Positions 25,401 to 34,188 of a stretch of DNA of 51,132 bases are shown here, piece by piece. Numbering within the stretch: the first letter of the stretch is position 1; each line of letters opens with the position of its first letter. A program made the position numbers and the translations under genes. The stretch covers positions 1 to 51,132 of the forward strand of contig CANREE010000010.1 in the NCBI GenBank assembly GCA_947629545.1. Direction: 5' to 3'. The notes beneath the pieces are model-generated. The model was not told the DNA's origin and made no database searches. It saw only the letters and a list, made by a program, of their open reading frames with translations. Source of the DNA: an uncultured Lachnospiraceae bacterium. Lineage in GTDB: Bacteria > Bacillota > Clostridia > Lachnospirales > Lachnospiraceae.

Positions 25401-26459
25401 TCAGACAGACCGCTGCGGGGCGGTCAGATAACTGCGTCTGAGTTGGCCGCATGCACCCTGAATGTCGCGGCCCATCTCCCTTCTAATAGTAACATTAATT
25501 CCGTTTTTTTCAAGATGATTTTTAAATGCGTCCACGGTTTTTCGTTCGGACTGGACGTAATTACGCTCCCTGATCGGATTCACCGGAATCAGATTCACAT
25601 GTCCGTGCCGGCCCTTTAAGAGCCCTGCCAGCGCATCCGCATCCGCCGGACTGTCATTGACGCCTCTTACCAGACTGTATTCGAAAGTCAGCCTGCGGCC
25701 TGTTTTTTGGAAATAAATATCACAGGCATCCAGAACTTCCCGGAGCGGATAACGGTTGGCAACTGGCATCAGCTGCCTGCGCGTGTCATCGTCCGCGGCA
25801 TGAAGGGACAGCGCCAGCGTAATCTGCAGCTTCTCTTCCGCCAGCTTATGCATCTGCGGCACGAGGCCGCAGGTGGAAACCGTAATATTCCGCTGACTGA
25901 TGCCAAGTCCTCTCCCATCCGTCACAAGTCCGATGAAACGAAGCAGACTGTCATAATTGTCAAGCGGCTCGCCGCTGCCCATGACTACCACGTTAGATAC
26001 CCGCTCGCCGGTATCCTGAATGATCCGATAGACCTGCTCCAGCATCTCAGAAGGACGCAGGTTCCGCTCCAGACCGTCCAGCGTGGAGGCACAAAATCTG
26101 CATCCCATCCGACAGCCTACCTGGGAAGAAATACAGACGGAATTACCATGTCTGTAACGCATCAGGACACTTTCGATCACATTGCCGTCCGGCAACGCAA
26201 ACAAATACTTTCGGGTGCCGTCGATCGAAGAAACCCGAACATCCGCCTTCCCTAAGACCACCAATTCATATCTCTCTTTAAGCTGAAGGCGCAGAGCCTC
26301 GGGAAGATTGGTCATATCCTCAAAAGAAACCGCCTGTTTCCCGTGAAGCCACTGAAATATCTGCCCGGCGCGGTACGCCGGAAGTCCCATAACGCGTACC
26401 TGTTCCGTGAGTTCCCCGAAAGTCAGGGATCGAATGTCGACTCTTTCCATACTGTCCAT
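25401..26459 (-). CDS. rlmN: Dual-specificity rRNA/tRNA adenine-C2 methyltransferase RlmN
   Basis: Radical-SAM enzyme methylating C2 of A2503 in 23S rRNA and A37 in some tRNAs. The protein is 352 residues. The [4Fe-4S] ligands are C116, C120 and C123 in SQVGCRMGCRFCAS. The C-terminal catalytic cysteine lies in QGACGQL (about residue 337). Also conserved are VVVMGSGEPLDNYDSLLRFI, ISQRNITVSTCGLVP, and LSLHAADDDTRRQLMPVANRYPL. It is distinguished from Cfr by synteny and by the standard N-terminus. It lies between rsmB (76 bp) and prpC. Confidence 0.96.
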   Translation of the reverse strand: MDSMERVDIRSLTFGELTEQVRVMGLPAYRAGQIFQWLHGKQAVSFEDMTNLPEALRLQLKERYELVVLGKADVRVSSIDGTRKYLFALPDGNVIESVLMRYRHGNSVCISSQVGCRMGCRFCASTLDGLERNLRPSEMLEQVYRIIQDTGERVSNVVVMGSGEPLDNYDSLLRFIGLVTDGRGLGISQRNITVSTCGLVPQMHKLAEEKLQITLALSLHAADDDTRRQLMPVANRYPLREVLDACDIYFQKTGRRLTFEYSLVRGVNDSPADADALAGLLKGRHGHVNLIPVNPIRERNYVQSERKTVDAFKNHLEKNGINVTIRREMGRDIQGACGQLRRSYLTAPQRSV

Positions 26460-26535
26460 TTTCTATCCTTATCCTGTTTTCTGCATCGCCATTCTACGGC
26501 CCCACGGCAGACGGCCAGACCGTTTCAGGCGGAGA

Positions 26536-28002
26536 TCACAGACGCTGCATCACTGCCAGGAAAAAACCGTCGCAGGGATACTTTCCGGGCAGGAACTGCA
26601 CATAACCGGCTTTTAGGGTATCCTCACAAATCCTTCCGCCCAGCCTGCCGCCGATATCCACCGGTCTGAACGGATAATTTTCGAGGAACCAGTCCCTGTT
26701 CTGAATGTTCTCCTGCGGTGCTGTCGTACAGGTGCTGTAGACCAAAGTGCCGCCGGGTCTTACATACTGCCAGACAACCGAAAGGATCTTCCTTTGGAGG
26801 GCAGCTAATACGCCGATATCCTCAGGGCGAATCCGTTCCTTAATATCCGGCTTGCGTCCAATAACGCCCAGCCCGGAACACGGCAGATCGGCGAAGACCA
26901 CGTCGGCCTTCCCCGCCATCTCCTCATCGTATATACATGCGTCCCAGACCTGCACCGCAACCATATCCTCATATCCGCAGCGGCGGACATTCTCCTCGAT
27001 CAGGACAGTCTTGCGTTCACTGATATCGCGGACCAGAATATGACCCGCCCGCGCTTCGCGGCAGGCCCGCACCAGAAGCGACGCGGCATGGATCGCCTTG
27101 CCGCCCGGCGCACCGCACACATCCAAAACCACATCACCGGCTTTCAATCCGGCGGCCTTCGCCACGCAGGCAGAACTGAGATCCTGCACTGCGATCTGTC
27201 CCATCCGAAACGCGTCCAGACGCTCCGGATAGTCAATCCCCTCCAGATACAGTATATCATCCGCATACGCACTTTCCGTTACAGTCACGCCCTGCAGCCG
27301 TAAGCTCTCCTCGATCTCCGTCCGCGGGGCCTGATCCAGGTTGCAACGGACAGAAAAAGGGCTTTCCATAAGAAACGCCCGCATCATATTACGGGTATTT
27401 TCCGCACCATAAGACTCCGTCCACAAACCGATCAGCCATTGCGGCATACTGTATCGGACGGAATCATCGGGCCAGGCATCCATACCGGCTCCCCGCACCC
27501 CGTCAGAAGAGGCGTCCCGCCTGCTCTCATAAATCCCCTTCTCACGAATGATACTTCGCAGAACACCGTTTACAAAGCCCTGCAGTCCGGCAAACCGACG
27601 CTTCCCGGCCAGCTTCACCGCCTCATTGCAGACGGCTGAATCCGGCACACGATCCATGTAGAAAATCTGATAGACCGACATCCGCAGCAACGTCCGAATA
27701 AGCGGCTTCATCTTCGCCGTCTTCACATGGGAGCAGCGGTCTATTACGTAATCCATCTGGATCCGATATTCCAATGTACCTTCCACCACGCGCGTGATAA
27801 ATGCGCGGTCCTGCTTGTCCAGATACTGGTACTTCATCAGCGCCCGGTTCAGAACCACATGACTCGGGGCGCCGCGCTCCAGAACCTCAAGGAGGATATC
27901 CAACGCCAGTTCACGCGGGGTAAACGCCGCTTTTTGCAATCCTATCTGCCGCCTTTCGTCCGACCGCCCCTCGCACGGTTCATCCGTCTGCCTAGTCGTC
28001 AC
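26536..28002 (-). CDS. rsmB: 16S rRNA m5C967 methyltransferase RsmB
   Basis: SAM-dependent methyltransferase for C967 of 16S rRNA. An N-terminal NusB-like RNA-binding domain (FTPRELALDILLEVLERGAPSHVVLNRAL to VNGVLRSII) is followed by the Nol1/Nop2/Sun catalytic domain with VLDVCGAPGGKAIHAASLL (SAM), FADLPCSGLGVIGRKPDIK (motif IV with Pro-Cys) and LVYSTCTTAPQENIQNRDWFL (motif VI Cys). The start is inferred as GTG at 28002: AAGAAGG precedes it, the frame overlaps the yugP stop by 11 bases, and a start at 28071 would lie deep in yugP. This gives 488 residues, long for the family (about 430-450), mainly through the first 25 residues and a stretch at about 150-170. Confidence 0.92.
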   Translation of the reverse strand: MTTRQTDEPCEGRSDERRQIGLQKAAFTPRELALDILLEVLERGAPSHVVLNRALMKYQYLDKQDRAFITRVVEGTLEYRIQMDYVIDRCSHVKTAKMKPLIRTLLRMSVYQIFYMDRVPDSAVCNEAVKLAGKRRFAGLQGFVNGVLRSIIREKGIYESRRDASSDGVRGAGMDAWPDDSVRYSMPQWLIGLWTESYGAENTRNMMRAFLMESPFSVRCNLDQAPRTEIEESLRLQGVTVTESAYADDILYLEGIDYPERLDAFRMGQIAVQDLSSACVAKAAGLKAGDVVLDVCGAPGGKAIHAASLLVRACREARAGHILVRDISERKTVLIEENVRRCGYEDMVAVQVWDACIYDEEMAGKADVVFADLPCSGLGVIGRKPDIKERIRPEDIGVLAALQRKILSVVWQYVRPGGTLVYSTCTTAPQENIQNRDWFLENYPFRPVDIGGRLGGRICEDTLKAGYVQFLPGKYPCDGFFLAVMQRL

Positions 28003-28723
28003 GCCTTCTTCCCCCAAACAGGAGTACCAGCCGCAAAAGCTGAAGAATCGAACCGGCAGCAGCAGCCACATAGGTCAGGGCCGCGCTGCCGAGAACCTTT
28101 CTGGTCTGTCCCACTTCCTCACCGTGCAGGATCCCCACGCTGTCCAGAAGTCGAACCGCCCGGGCGGAGGCATTAAATTCCACCGGCAGCGTGATCAGCT
28201 GGAACAACACCACCAGCACGAACATCCAGATACCGATATTGACAATGGTGCTTCCCGCACCGCCCAAAAGCAGTCCGATCAGGATCAGCGGCCAGGACAG
28301 CCTGCTCCCAAAATTCACAACCGGCACAAAGGCCGCCCGCATCCGCAGGGGCACATAACTTTCATTATCCTGCATCGCATGGCCGCATTCATGGGCCGCC
28401 ACACCGATTGCCGCCACGGAAGCGGATCCGTAGACCGCATCGGAAAGATTCACGGTCTTTGTCCTGGGATCATAATGATCCGTCAGCTTTCCCGACACAT
28501 GCTGGATCGTCACATCGTAGATCCCCTGGGAATTCAAAAGCCGTTTTGCCGCCTCCGCACCGGTCATACCGGTCATGCTGCGGACAGAGGAATACTTCTG
28601 AAATGTACCGTTCACGCGGGCGGAAGCCCACATGGACAACACCGCCCCGATCAGCACCAGAAGAATTGTCCAGTCAAAACCGTAATACCCGTAACCCATT
28701 CCATAACCATAGCCGTATGGCAT
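27992..28723 (-). CDS. yugP: Zinc metallopeptidase, YugP family (membrane)
   Basis: Neutral zinc metallopeptidase of the PF04298 family. The protein is 243 residues. A tyrosine/glycine-rich N-terminus (MPYGYGYGMGYGYYG) precedes a first membrane helix. The zinc site HECGHA is at residues 111-116, and further hydrophobic helices lie at about 128-180 and near the C-terminus. Its cellular substrate is unknown. In many clostridia it lies, as here, in the def-fmt-rsmB cluster. It follows fmt after 25 bp and overlaps rsmB by 11 bases. The AAAGGGG ribosome site is good. Tandem YG residues at the N-terminus are unusual but recur in relatives. Confidence 0.87.
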   Translation of the reverse strand: MPYGYGYGMGYGYYGFDWTILLVLIGAVLSMWASARVNGTFQKYSSVRSMTGMTGAEAAKRLLNSQGIYDVTIQHVSGKLTDHYDPRTKTVNLSDAVYGSASVAAIGVAAHECGHAMQDNESYVPLRMRAAFVPVVNFGSRLSWPLILIGLLLGGAGSTIVNIGIWMFVLVVLFQLITLPVEFNASARAVRLLDSVGILHGEEVGQTRKVLGSAALTYVAAAAGSILQLLRLVLLFGGRRRDD

Positions 28724-28748
28724 ATCATTCGCCCCTTTCCCTGAACCT

Positions 28749-29723
28749 TCAATCCGCCTGCCGGCTCTTCACAAATACCGTACCTTTCCTCACCGGATAC
28801 CCCCGCAGAAACGCATCCGCTTCCATCCGCTTCTTTCCTTCCGGCTGAAGTTCCGTAAGCGACAGCGTCCCCTTTCCGCATTTCACATACAGGTGACTCT
28901 TATCCGTATAAACCACCTGTCCGCAGACGCCGTCTTCTTCCGGCTGCGTCCGCGGCCCGCAGCAGCTTTCCGGCACCACCTGCGCCTTCCAGATCTTTAG
29001 CGTCTTTCCGTCCCAGCCGGTATAGGTACCCGGCCATGGGCTCAGGCCCCTGATCAGACGCTCGATGGCTTCCGCGTCCATGGTCCAGTCAATATCGCCC
29101 ATGGTCTTCTTAAGCATCTTCGCATAACAGGTCATCTCATCCGTCTGGGGTGTCCGCACCGCCGTACCGTTCTCCAGTTTCTCAAGCGTAGATACGATCA
29201 ACTCTGCCCCCAGCGCGCTCAGCTTATCATGAAGACTGCCCCCGGTTTCATCCGGACTGATCGCGACAGCTGCCTGCTCCAGCACGTCACCGGTATCCAG
29301 ACCCTCATCCATCATCATCGTGGTCACGCCGGTTTCTTTCAGGCCATCGATAATCGCCCACTGGATCGGCGCCGCTCCCCGGTATTTCGGAAGGAGCGAT
29401 GAATGGACGTTCACACAGCCAAGACGCGGAATCTCAAGCACCGTTTTCGGAAGGATCTGTCCGAAAGCGGCCACCACAAAGACATCCGCATCAAGCTTAC
29501 GCAGAACCTCCACAAATTCCGATTCCCGCACTTTTACCGGCTGGTAAACCGTCAGTCCCAGTTCGAGCGCCCGCTCCTTCACAGGCGTCATCAGTACCGC
29601 TTTCCCGCGCCCCCTGGGCTTATCCGGCTGGGTCACCACACCCACGACAGTGTGCCCCGCTTCTGCGATAGCTGAAAGTATCGGCACCGCAAAATCCGGC
29701 GTTCCCATGAATACGATCCTCAT
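28749..29723 (-). CDS. fmt: Methionyl-tRNA formyltransferase
   Basis: Formylates initiator Met-tRNA using 10-formyl-THF. The protein is 324 residues. The N-terminal catalytic domain has MRIVFMGTPDFAVP and the active-site segment NVHSSLLPKYRGAAPIQWAI, with Asn/His and later Asp (MDEGLDTGDVL). The C-terminal OB-like tRNA-binding domain (GLSPWPGTYTGWDGKTLKIWKA) contains a short Cys/Pro/Glu-rich insertion. Its ATG overlaps the def stop (ATGA). The Def-Fmt pair together handle formylation and deformylation; Fhs, which makes the 10-formyl-THF donor, lies about 6 kb upstream. Confidence 0.97.
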   Translation of the reverse strand: MRIVFMGTPDFAVPILSAIAEAGHTVVGVVTQPDKPRGRGKAVLMTPVKERALELGLTVYQPVKVRESEFVEVLRKLDADVFVVAAFGQILPKTVLEIPRLGCVNVHSSLLPKYRGAAPIQWAIIDGLKETGVTTMMMDEGLDTGDVLEQAAVAISPDETGGSLHDKLSALGAELIVSTLEKLENGTAVRTPQTDEMTCYAKMLKKTMGDIDWTMDAEAIERLIRGLSPWPGTYTGWDGKTLKIWKAQVVPESCCGPRTQPEEDGVCGQVVYTDKSHLYVKCGKGTLSLTELQPEGKKRMEADAFLRGYPVRKGTVFVKSRQAD

Positions 29724-30211
29724 GCGTCCTCTCCTTCCGCCTCCTCCATCTCGGAATTATCATGCAGGCCGTCCTCCGCCAGATCCACATACAGTGCGCC
29801 GTGGAGATGATCACATTCATGACAGATGCACCGGGCCAGCAGACCTTCCGCCTCCAGCTCGTATGGTTTCATTTGCTCATTAAGCGCCTTCACCTTCACC
29901 TTCTCCGGCCTCGTCACGATGCCGTACTTTCCGGGGACGCTCAGACAGCCTTCATTTCCGGTCTGGCTTCCCTCTGTGGAAAGGATCTCCGGATTGATCA
30001 GCACATACTGGTTGCCGTCGTCCACATCGATGACCACCACCTGTTTCAGGATGCCCACCTGCGGTGCCGCCAGTCCGGCACCGTCCTTTGAATACATCGT
30101 TTCAAACATATCCTCGATCAAAAGCGCGATCCGGGGCGTCATGAACTTCACCGGCTTGCACTCCTTCGTCAGAATCTCGTCCCCTATGGTCCGGATATTC
30201 CTGATCGCCAT
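29720..30211 (-). CDS. def: Peptide deformylase
   Basis: Removes the formyl group from nascent N-terminal methionine. The protein is 163 residues. The three motifs are GAGLAAPQVG (about 44-53), EGCLSVPG with metal ligand Cys89, and HECDH with His131, Glu132 and His135. The start is the ATG of MAIRNIRTIGDEIL, preceded by GGAGGACAGG; an upstream ATG at 30232 has no ribosome site. The C-terminal tail is acidic (EDGLHDNSEMEEAEGEDA). The stop overlaps the fmt start. The gene is 108 bp after priA. Confidence 0.97.
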   Translation of the reverse strand: MAIRNIRTIGDEILTKECKPVKFMTPRIALLIEDMFETMYSKDGAGLAAPQVGILKQVVVIDVDDGNQYVLINPEILSTEGSQTGNEGCLSVPGKYGIVTRPEKVKVKALNEQMKPYELEAEGLLARCICHECDHLHGALYVDLAEDGLHDNSEMEEAEGEDA

Positions 30212-30319
30212 ATCCTGTCCTCCTGTTTTCACAACTCGCCGTATACACAGGATTAACCCGCGCCGGCCATTTCCTTCCGTCCGGTTGTCTAATCATTTGC
30301 CTGAGGCGGCCTCTCCGTC

Positions 30320-32683
30320 TCACGCAAAATCAAACTGCATCATCACCCGCTCATACCACTCCGCCCGGCTTCCAAGCGTTTCCAGACGGTTCTTGATTGT
30401 TATTAGTATATCATAGTTTTCCTGTTTCATATATAAAATTTTTCTGTAGATATCATTAACTTTGTAAATGGGCGCCTCAGCCGGACCGATCAGCTGGACC
30501 TGTCCTCCCTCCGGCATCCCGAGTACCCAACGGTGAAGCTGGGACACCGCCTCATTCAGCACACGCTCGTCGCGTGACGACACCAGTACCGACAGAAGTT
30601 CGCATGCCGGCGGATAACGGAGCACCTGCCGGTAAGCCATCTCCTTCTGGTAGAAGGCTTCATAATCCTGTCTGGCCGCGCATTCCACGGCATAATGCGC
30701 GGGACTGTATGTCTGGATGATCACCTGTCCCGGCGTCTCATCGCGGCCGGCCCTGCCGGCTGCCTGCGTCAGCAGCTGGAATGTCCGCTCTCCGCACCGA
30801 AAATCCGAAGAATACAGCGACAGATCCGCCGCCAGGATCCCGACCAGCGTCACATTCGGGAAATCATGGCCCTTGACGATCATCTGGGTACCCACCAGAA
30901 TGTCCGCTTCCCCTTCCTCAAATGATGCCAATATCTCCTCATGGCCGCCCTTCCTCGAAGTGGTGTCCAGATCCATCCGCAGAACTCGCGCCGCCGGAAA
31001 CATTTCCCGAACCATGGTCTCGATCTTCTGGGTACCGACGCCGAAGGCAGCGATATAAGGGGAAGCGCAGGAAGGACATTTTGCGGGTACGCCGGTCTGA
31101 TAACCGCAATAATGGCAGATCAGACGGCCATTGCGGTGAAGCGTCAGCGTCACATCGCAATGCGGACATTTCAAAGCCTGGCCGCAGCTGCGGCAGGATA
31201 CGAAATTCGAATAGCCGCGGCGGTTTAAGAACAGCATGATCTGATGGCCGCCGGCCAGTTCCTTCTCCATGGCTGTCTGAAGCTTACGGCTGAAAATCGA
31301 TTTATTGCCTGCACGGAGCTCTTCCCGCAGATCCACGATCTGCACATCTGCCATACGGCTGCCGGATCTGGCGCGCCCCGTAAGACGGTAGAGGAGATAA
31401 CCGGCCTTGTCTGATGAAGTTTCCGTGTTCTCCCCGGCGCCTCCAGAAAGCGCCCGCGAATATGCCTCCAGCGACGGCGTCGCCGATCCGAGCACCAGCG
31501 CGGCATCATTCATCCGCGCCCGCATCTCCGCCACATCCCTGGCGTGATATCTGGGCGACAGTTCGCTCTTATAGGCGCTTTCATGCTCCTCATCAATCAC
31601 GATCAGTCCCAGGTTCTGAAACGGCGTAAAAAGCGCCGATCTGGGCCCGATCATGACCCGCACGTCGCCGGCCATGGCGCGCTCAAACTGATCGTACCGC
31701 TCCCCTGCCGACAACCGGGAGTTGACGACCGAGACCAGATCCCCGAACCGCCGGTAGAAGCGGAGCACGGTCTGGTAAGTCAGGGCGATCTCCGGAATCA
31801 GCACGATAGCTTCCCGGCCCTCCTTAAGCACATGCTCGATCATCTCCATGTAGACTTCCGTTTTGCCGCTGCCGGTAATGCCGTAGATCAGGGAAGTCTG
31901 CCGGTCGCCCCGATCATAGCGGGCAGCGAAATCGTCGACTATGGCCCGCTGCTGCGGATTCAGCGTACATACGGATGCACTGCGTCCGGCTTCTGGCATT
32001 TCCTGCGCTCCGCATACAGCCGCTGCCCGATTCGCAGCTTTTCCGCCGCTGTTTCCTCCCTCAGATGTGCTTCCGGCCTGCAGTCGGATCTTCTTAAGCG
32101 TCTCCACCGGGCTCCGCTCCAGCGTCCGCGCCTGCAACCCGACCACGCCCTTCTCCAGAAGCGGTTTCAGCGTCGCCGCCGTCAGGTTCATCTGCCGCAG
32201 GGCAATCCCGTAGGGGATCCGGGGACTTTCCAGAAACGCCCGAAGAAGCCGCTCCCTGGCCTTATATTTCTTCCGGGCCGCCTCCTCAATCGCCGCCCCC
32301 AGTTCATTTTCCGAAAGATGGCATATCAATAGACGGTCTTCCCTCTTCTGCACTTTCTGCTTCACCGGGAACACCGTCTTAAGCGCCTGATTCATCGTGG
32401 AGCCGTACCGCTCCTTCATCCACCAGGCAAGCCGGATCAGCTGGGATTGTCCCGTCACACTGCCGGACACGATCCCGGCGATCTCCTTGATCTGATCCGT
32501 ATTCCATTCCGCCCGGTCCGTGATCTCCACCACGTACCCTTTCCGTTCATGGTTTCCCGCTCCGAATGGGATCCTAACCCTGACGCCTACCTGCACCTGA
32601 TCCGCAAGCTCCGCCGGAATCCGGTACTGAAACGTCCGATCCACTTTCTCATGGGAAATGTCAATGATGACGTTGGCATACAT
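30320..32683 (-). CDS. priA: Primosomal protein N' (replication restart helicase PriA)
   Basis: 3'-5' helicase that reloads the replisome at collapsed forks. The protein is 787 residues. An N-terminal 3'BD fold (MYANVIIDISHEKVDRTFQYRIP) is followed by Walker A (YGITGSGKTEVYMEMI) and DEEH (VIDEEHESAYKSE). The zinc-binding insertion has eight cysteines, in CRSCGQALKCPHC and LICHYCG...CPSC. Helicase motifs V/VI include QMIVKGHDFPNVTLVGI and QAAGRAGR. A low-complexity Gly/Ala-rich segment of about 38 residues (about 202-239) lies between the N-terminal part and the helicase. The start overlaps the murF 3' end by 23 bases. Confidence 0.96.
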   Translation of the reverse strand: MYANVIIDISHEKVDRTFQYRIPAELADQVQVGVRVRIPFGAGNHERKGYVVEITDRAEWNTDQIKEIAGIVSGSVTGQSQLIRLAWWMKERYGSTMNQALKTVFPVKQKVQKREDRLLICHLSENELGAAIEEAARKKYKARERLLRAFLESPRIPYGIALRQMNLTAATLKPLLEKGVVGLQARTLERSPVETLKKIRLQAGSTSEGGNSGGKAANRAAAVCGAQEMPEAGRSASVCTLNPQQRAIVDDFAARYDRGDRQTSLIYGITGSGKTEVYMEMIEHVLKEGREAIVLIPEIALTYQTVLRFYRRFGDLVSVVNSRLSAGERYDQFERAMAGDVRVMIGPRSALFTPFQNLGLIVIDEEHESAYKSELSPRYHARDVAEMRARMNDAALVLGSATPSLEAYSRALSGGAGENTETSSDKAGYLLYRLTGRARSGSRMADVQIVDLREELRAGNKSIFSRKLQTAMEKELAGGHQIMLFLNRRGYSNFVSCRSCGQALKCPHCDVTLTLHRNGRLICHYCGYQTGVPAKCPSCASPYIAAFGVGTQKIETMVREMFPAARVLRMDLDTTSRKGGHEEILASFEEGEADILVGTQMIVKGHDFPNVTLVGILAADLSLYSSDFRCGERTFQLLTQAAGRAGRDETPGQVIIQTYSPAHYAVECAARQDYEAFYQKEMAYRQVLRYPPACELLSVLVSSRDERVLNEAVSQLHRWVLGMPEGGQVQLIGPAEAPIYKVNDIYRKILYMKQENYDILITIKNRLETLGSRAEWYERVMMQFDFA

Positions 32684-34187
32684 AATCTGCCGCTTCTCCC
32701 AGATTCATGCTGTTGGAGCCCTTCATCAGGATGCAGTCGCCGGCCCTAAGCTCCCCGGCGATCCACCGCTCCATTTCTTCTTTCTCCGATTCTTCAAAAT
32801 GACGGACCGAAAGCTTCGGGTTCGCCTTAAGCGCCCCCGCTTCGATCTCCCTCGCCAGTTCTCCGTAAGTCACTAAAAACCCGATAGGCCGCGACCCCAG
32901 ATACGCTCCCACCTCCCGGTGGAAACGGACACTCTCCGGCCCCAGTTCTTTCATATCCGCCAGCAGGGCGATTCGGCGGCCGCAGTCCTCCACCGCCGTC
33001 AGATTATCAATAGCTCCCTTCATGGAGACCGGATTGGCGTTATACGTATCGTCGATCAGCGTGATGCCGTCAAAATGATGCACCTGCTGACGGCCTTTCA
33101 TCCCGGCGAACTGCCCCAGGGACTCAGCTGCCGCCTTCAGGTCGACGCCGTAAAGATCCGCCACAGCCAGCGCCACCATCGCATTTTGGACCTGATGGGA
33201 ACCCATGACCTTCAGCCGAACTTCCACCTTCTTCGAGCCGTCCCTGCCGCAGACCGCCGTAAATGTCGGATAGCCGTTCACCATCCGTACATCTGCGGCC
33301 CGGTAGTCGCAGTTTACGCCCATTCCGTAATAGAGCGTCCGGCAGCCCAGTTTGGCCTTGGCTTCTTTAAGGAACGGATCGTCGCCGTTTAACAGCAGGA
33401 TCCCGCCGTCTTTTAAGCCATTCTGGATCGTCATTTTCTCCCTGAAAATATTCTCCTGGGAGCCGAGCTGTTCGATATGGGCCACGCCGATATTGGTAAT
33501 GGCCGCCACATCCACCTGGGCCATCTCCGCGATAACGGTAAGCTCGCCCGGCTCGCTCATGCCGAGCTCAATAACGCCGATCTGGTCCTTTTTATCGATA
33601 TCCGTGATCGTAACCGGTACGCCCACCTGACTGTTGCGGCTTCCGTAGGTCTTGTAGACCCGAAGCCCCGCCGACAGTGCGGCCGCCACCATCTCTTTCG
33701 TCGTCGTCTTGCCGACGCTTCCGGTTATGCCGATAAGCGGTAACGTCAGCGTCTTCCGGTACGCCCATCCGATGGCCTGGAGCGCCAGCTTTGTGTCGCC
33801 CACGGCGATCCACGCCTTGCCGAAACCGATAACGCCATCGTCGCCGGCCGGAACCGGCTGCTTCGCACCGGCGCCTGCTTCTCCGCCATGCTCCTGCACC
33901 GCACAGGCTTCCGCCACGCCTCCCTCGCCGGCCTCCGCCTCCGCCCCGCAGGTTTCCTGCGCAGGCGCTTCATGCTCACTGGTCAGCGTAACCACAGCTC
34001 CGTTCTCCAGTGCCTGCCGGATGAACCGGTGGGCGTCTACCTTCTCGCCGATCAGCGGCACAAAAAGGTCGTTGCCTTCCATTTTCCGGGAATCCAGGCT
34101 GATATGCTCCACCGGTGCATTGCCGTCGCCGCACAGCAGGACGCCGCCGCAGGCCCTTACCAGATCATTTACCGTCCAATTCTGCAT
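32661..34187 (-). CDS. murF: UDP-MurNAc-tripeptide:D-Ala-D-Ala ligase
   Basis: Adds D-Ala-D-Ala to complete the peptidoglycan pentapeptide precursor. The protein is 508 residues (about 450-460 usual). The N-terminal domain (WTVNDLVRACGGVLLCGD, HISLDSRKMEGNDLFVPLIGEKVDAHRFI), central P-loop GITGSVGKTTTKEMVA, the segment THIGVAHIEQLGS-like (TNIGVAHIEQLGSQENIFREK), DDTYNANPVSMKGAIDNL and a C-terminal ligase domain are all present. The extra length is a Glu/Ala/Gly-rich insert at about residues 70-122 (bases 33822-33980) just before AWIAVGDT. It follows murE by one base and overlaps priA. Confidence 0.95.
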   Translation of the reverse strand: MQNWTVNDLVRACGGVLLCGDGNAPVEHISLDSRKMEGNDLFVPLIGEKVDAHRFIRQALENGAVVTLTSEHEAPAQETCGAEAEAGEGGVAEACAVQEHGGEAGAGAKQPVPAGDDGVIGFGKAWIAVGDTKLALQAIGWAYRKTLTLPLIGITGSVGKTTTKEMVAAALSAGLRVYKTYGSRNSQVGVPVTITDIDKKDQIGVIELGMSEPGELTVIAEMAQVDVAAITNIGVAHIEQLGSQENIFREKMTIQNGLKDGGILLLNGDDPFLKEAKAKLGCRTLYYGMGVNCDYRAADVRMVNGYPTFTAVCGRDGSKKVEVRLKVMGSHQVQNAMVALAVADLYGVDLKAAAESLGQFAGMKGRQQVHHFDGITLIDDTYNANPVSMKGAIDNLTAVEDCGRRIALLADMKELGPESVRFHREVGAYLGSRPIGFLVTYGELAREIEAGALKANPKLSVRHFEESEKEEMERWIAGELRAGDCILMKGSNSMNLGEAADYVCQRHH

Positions 34188-34188
34188 T

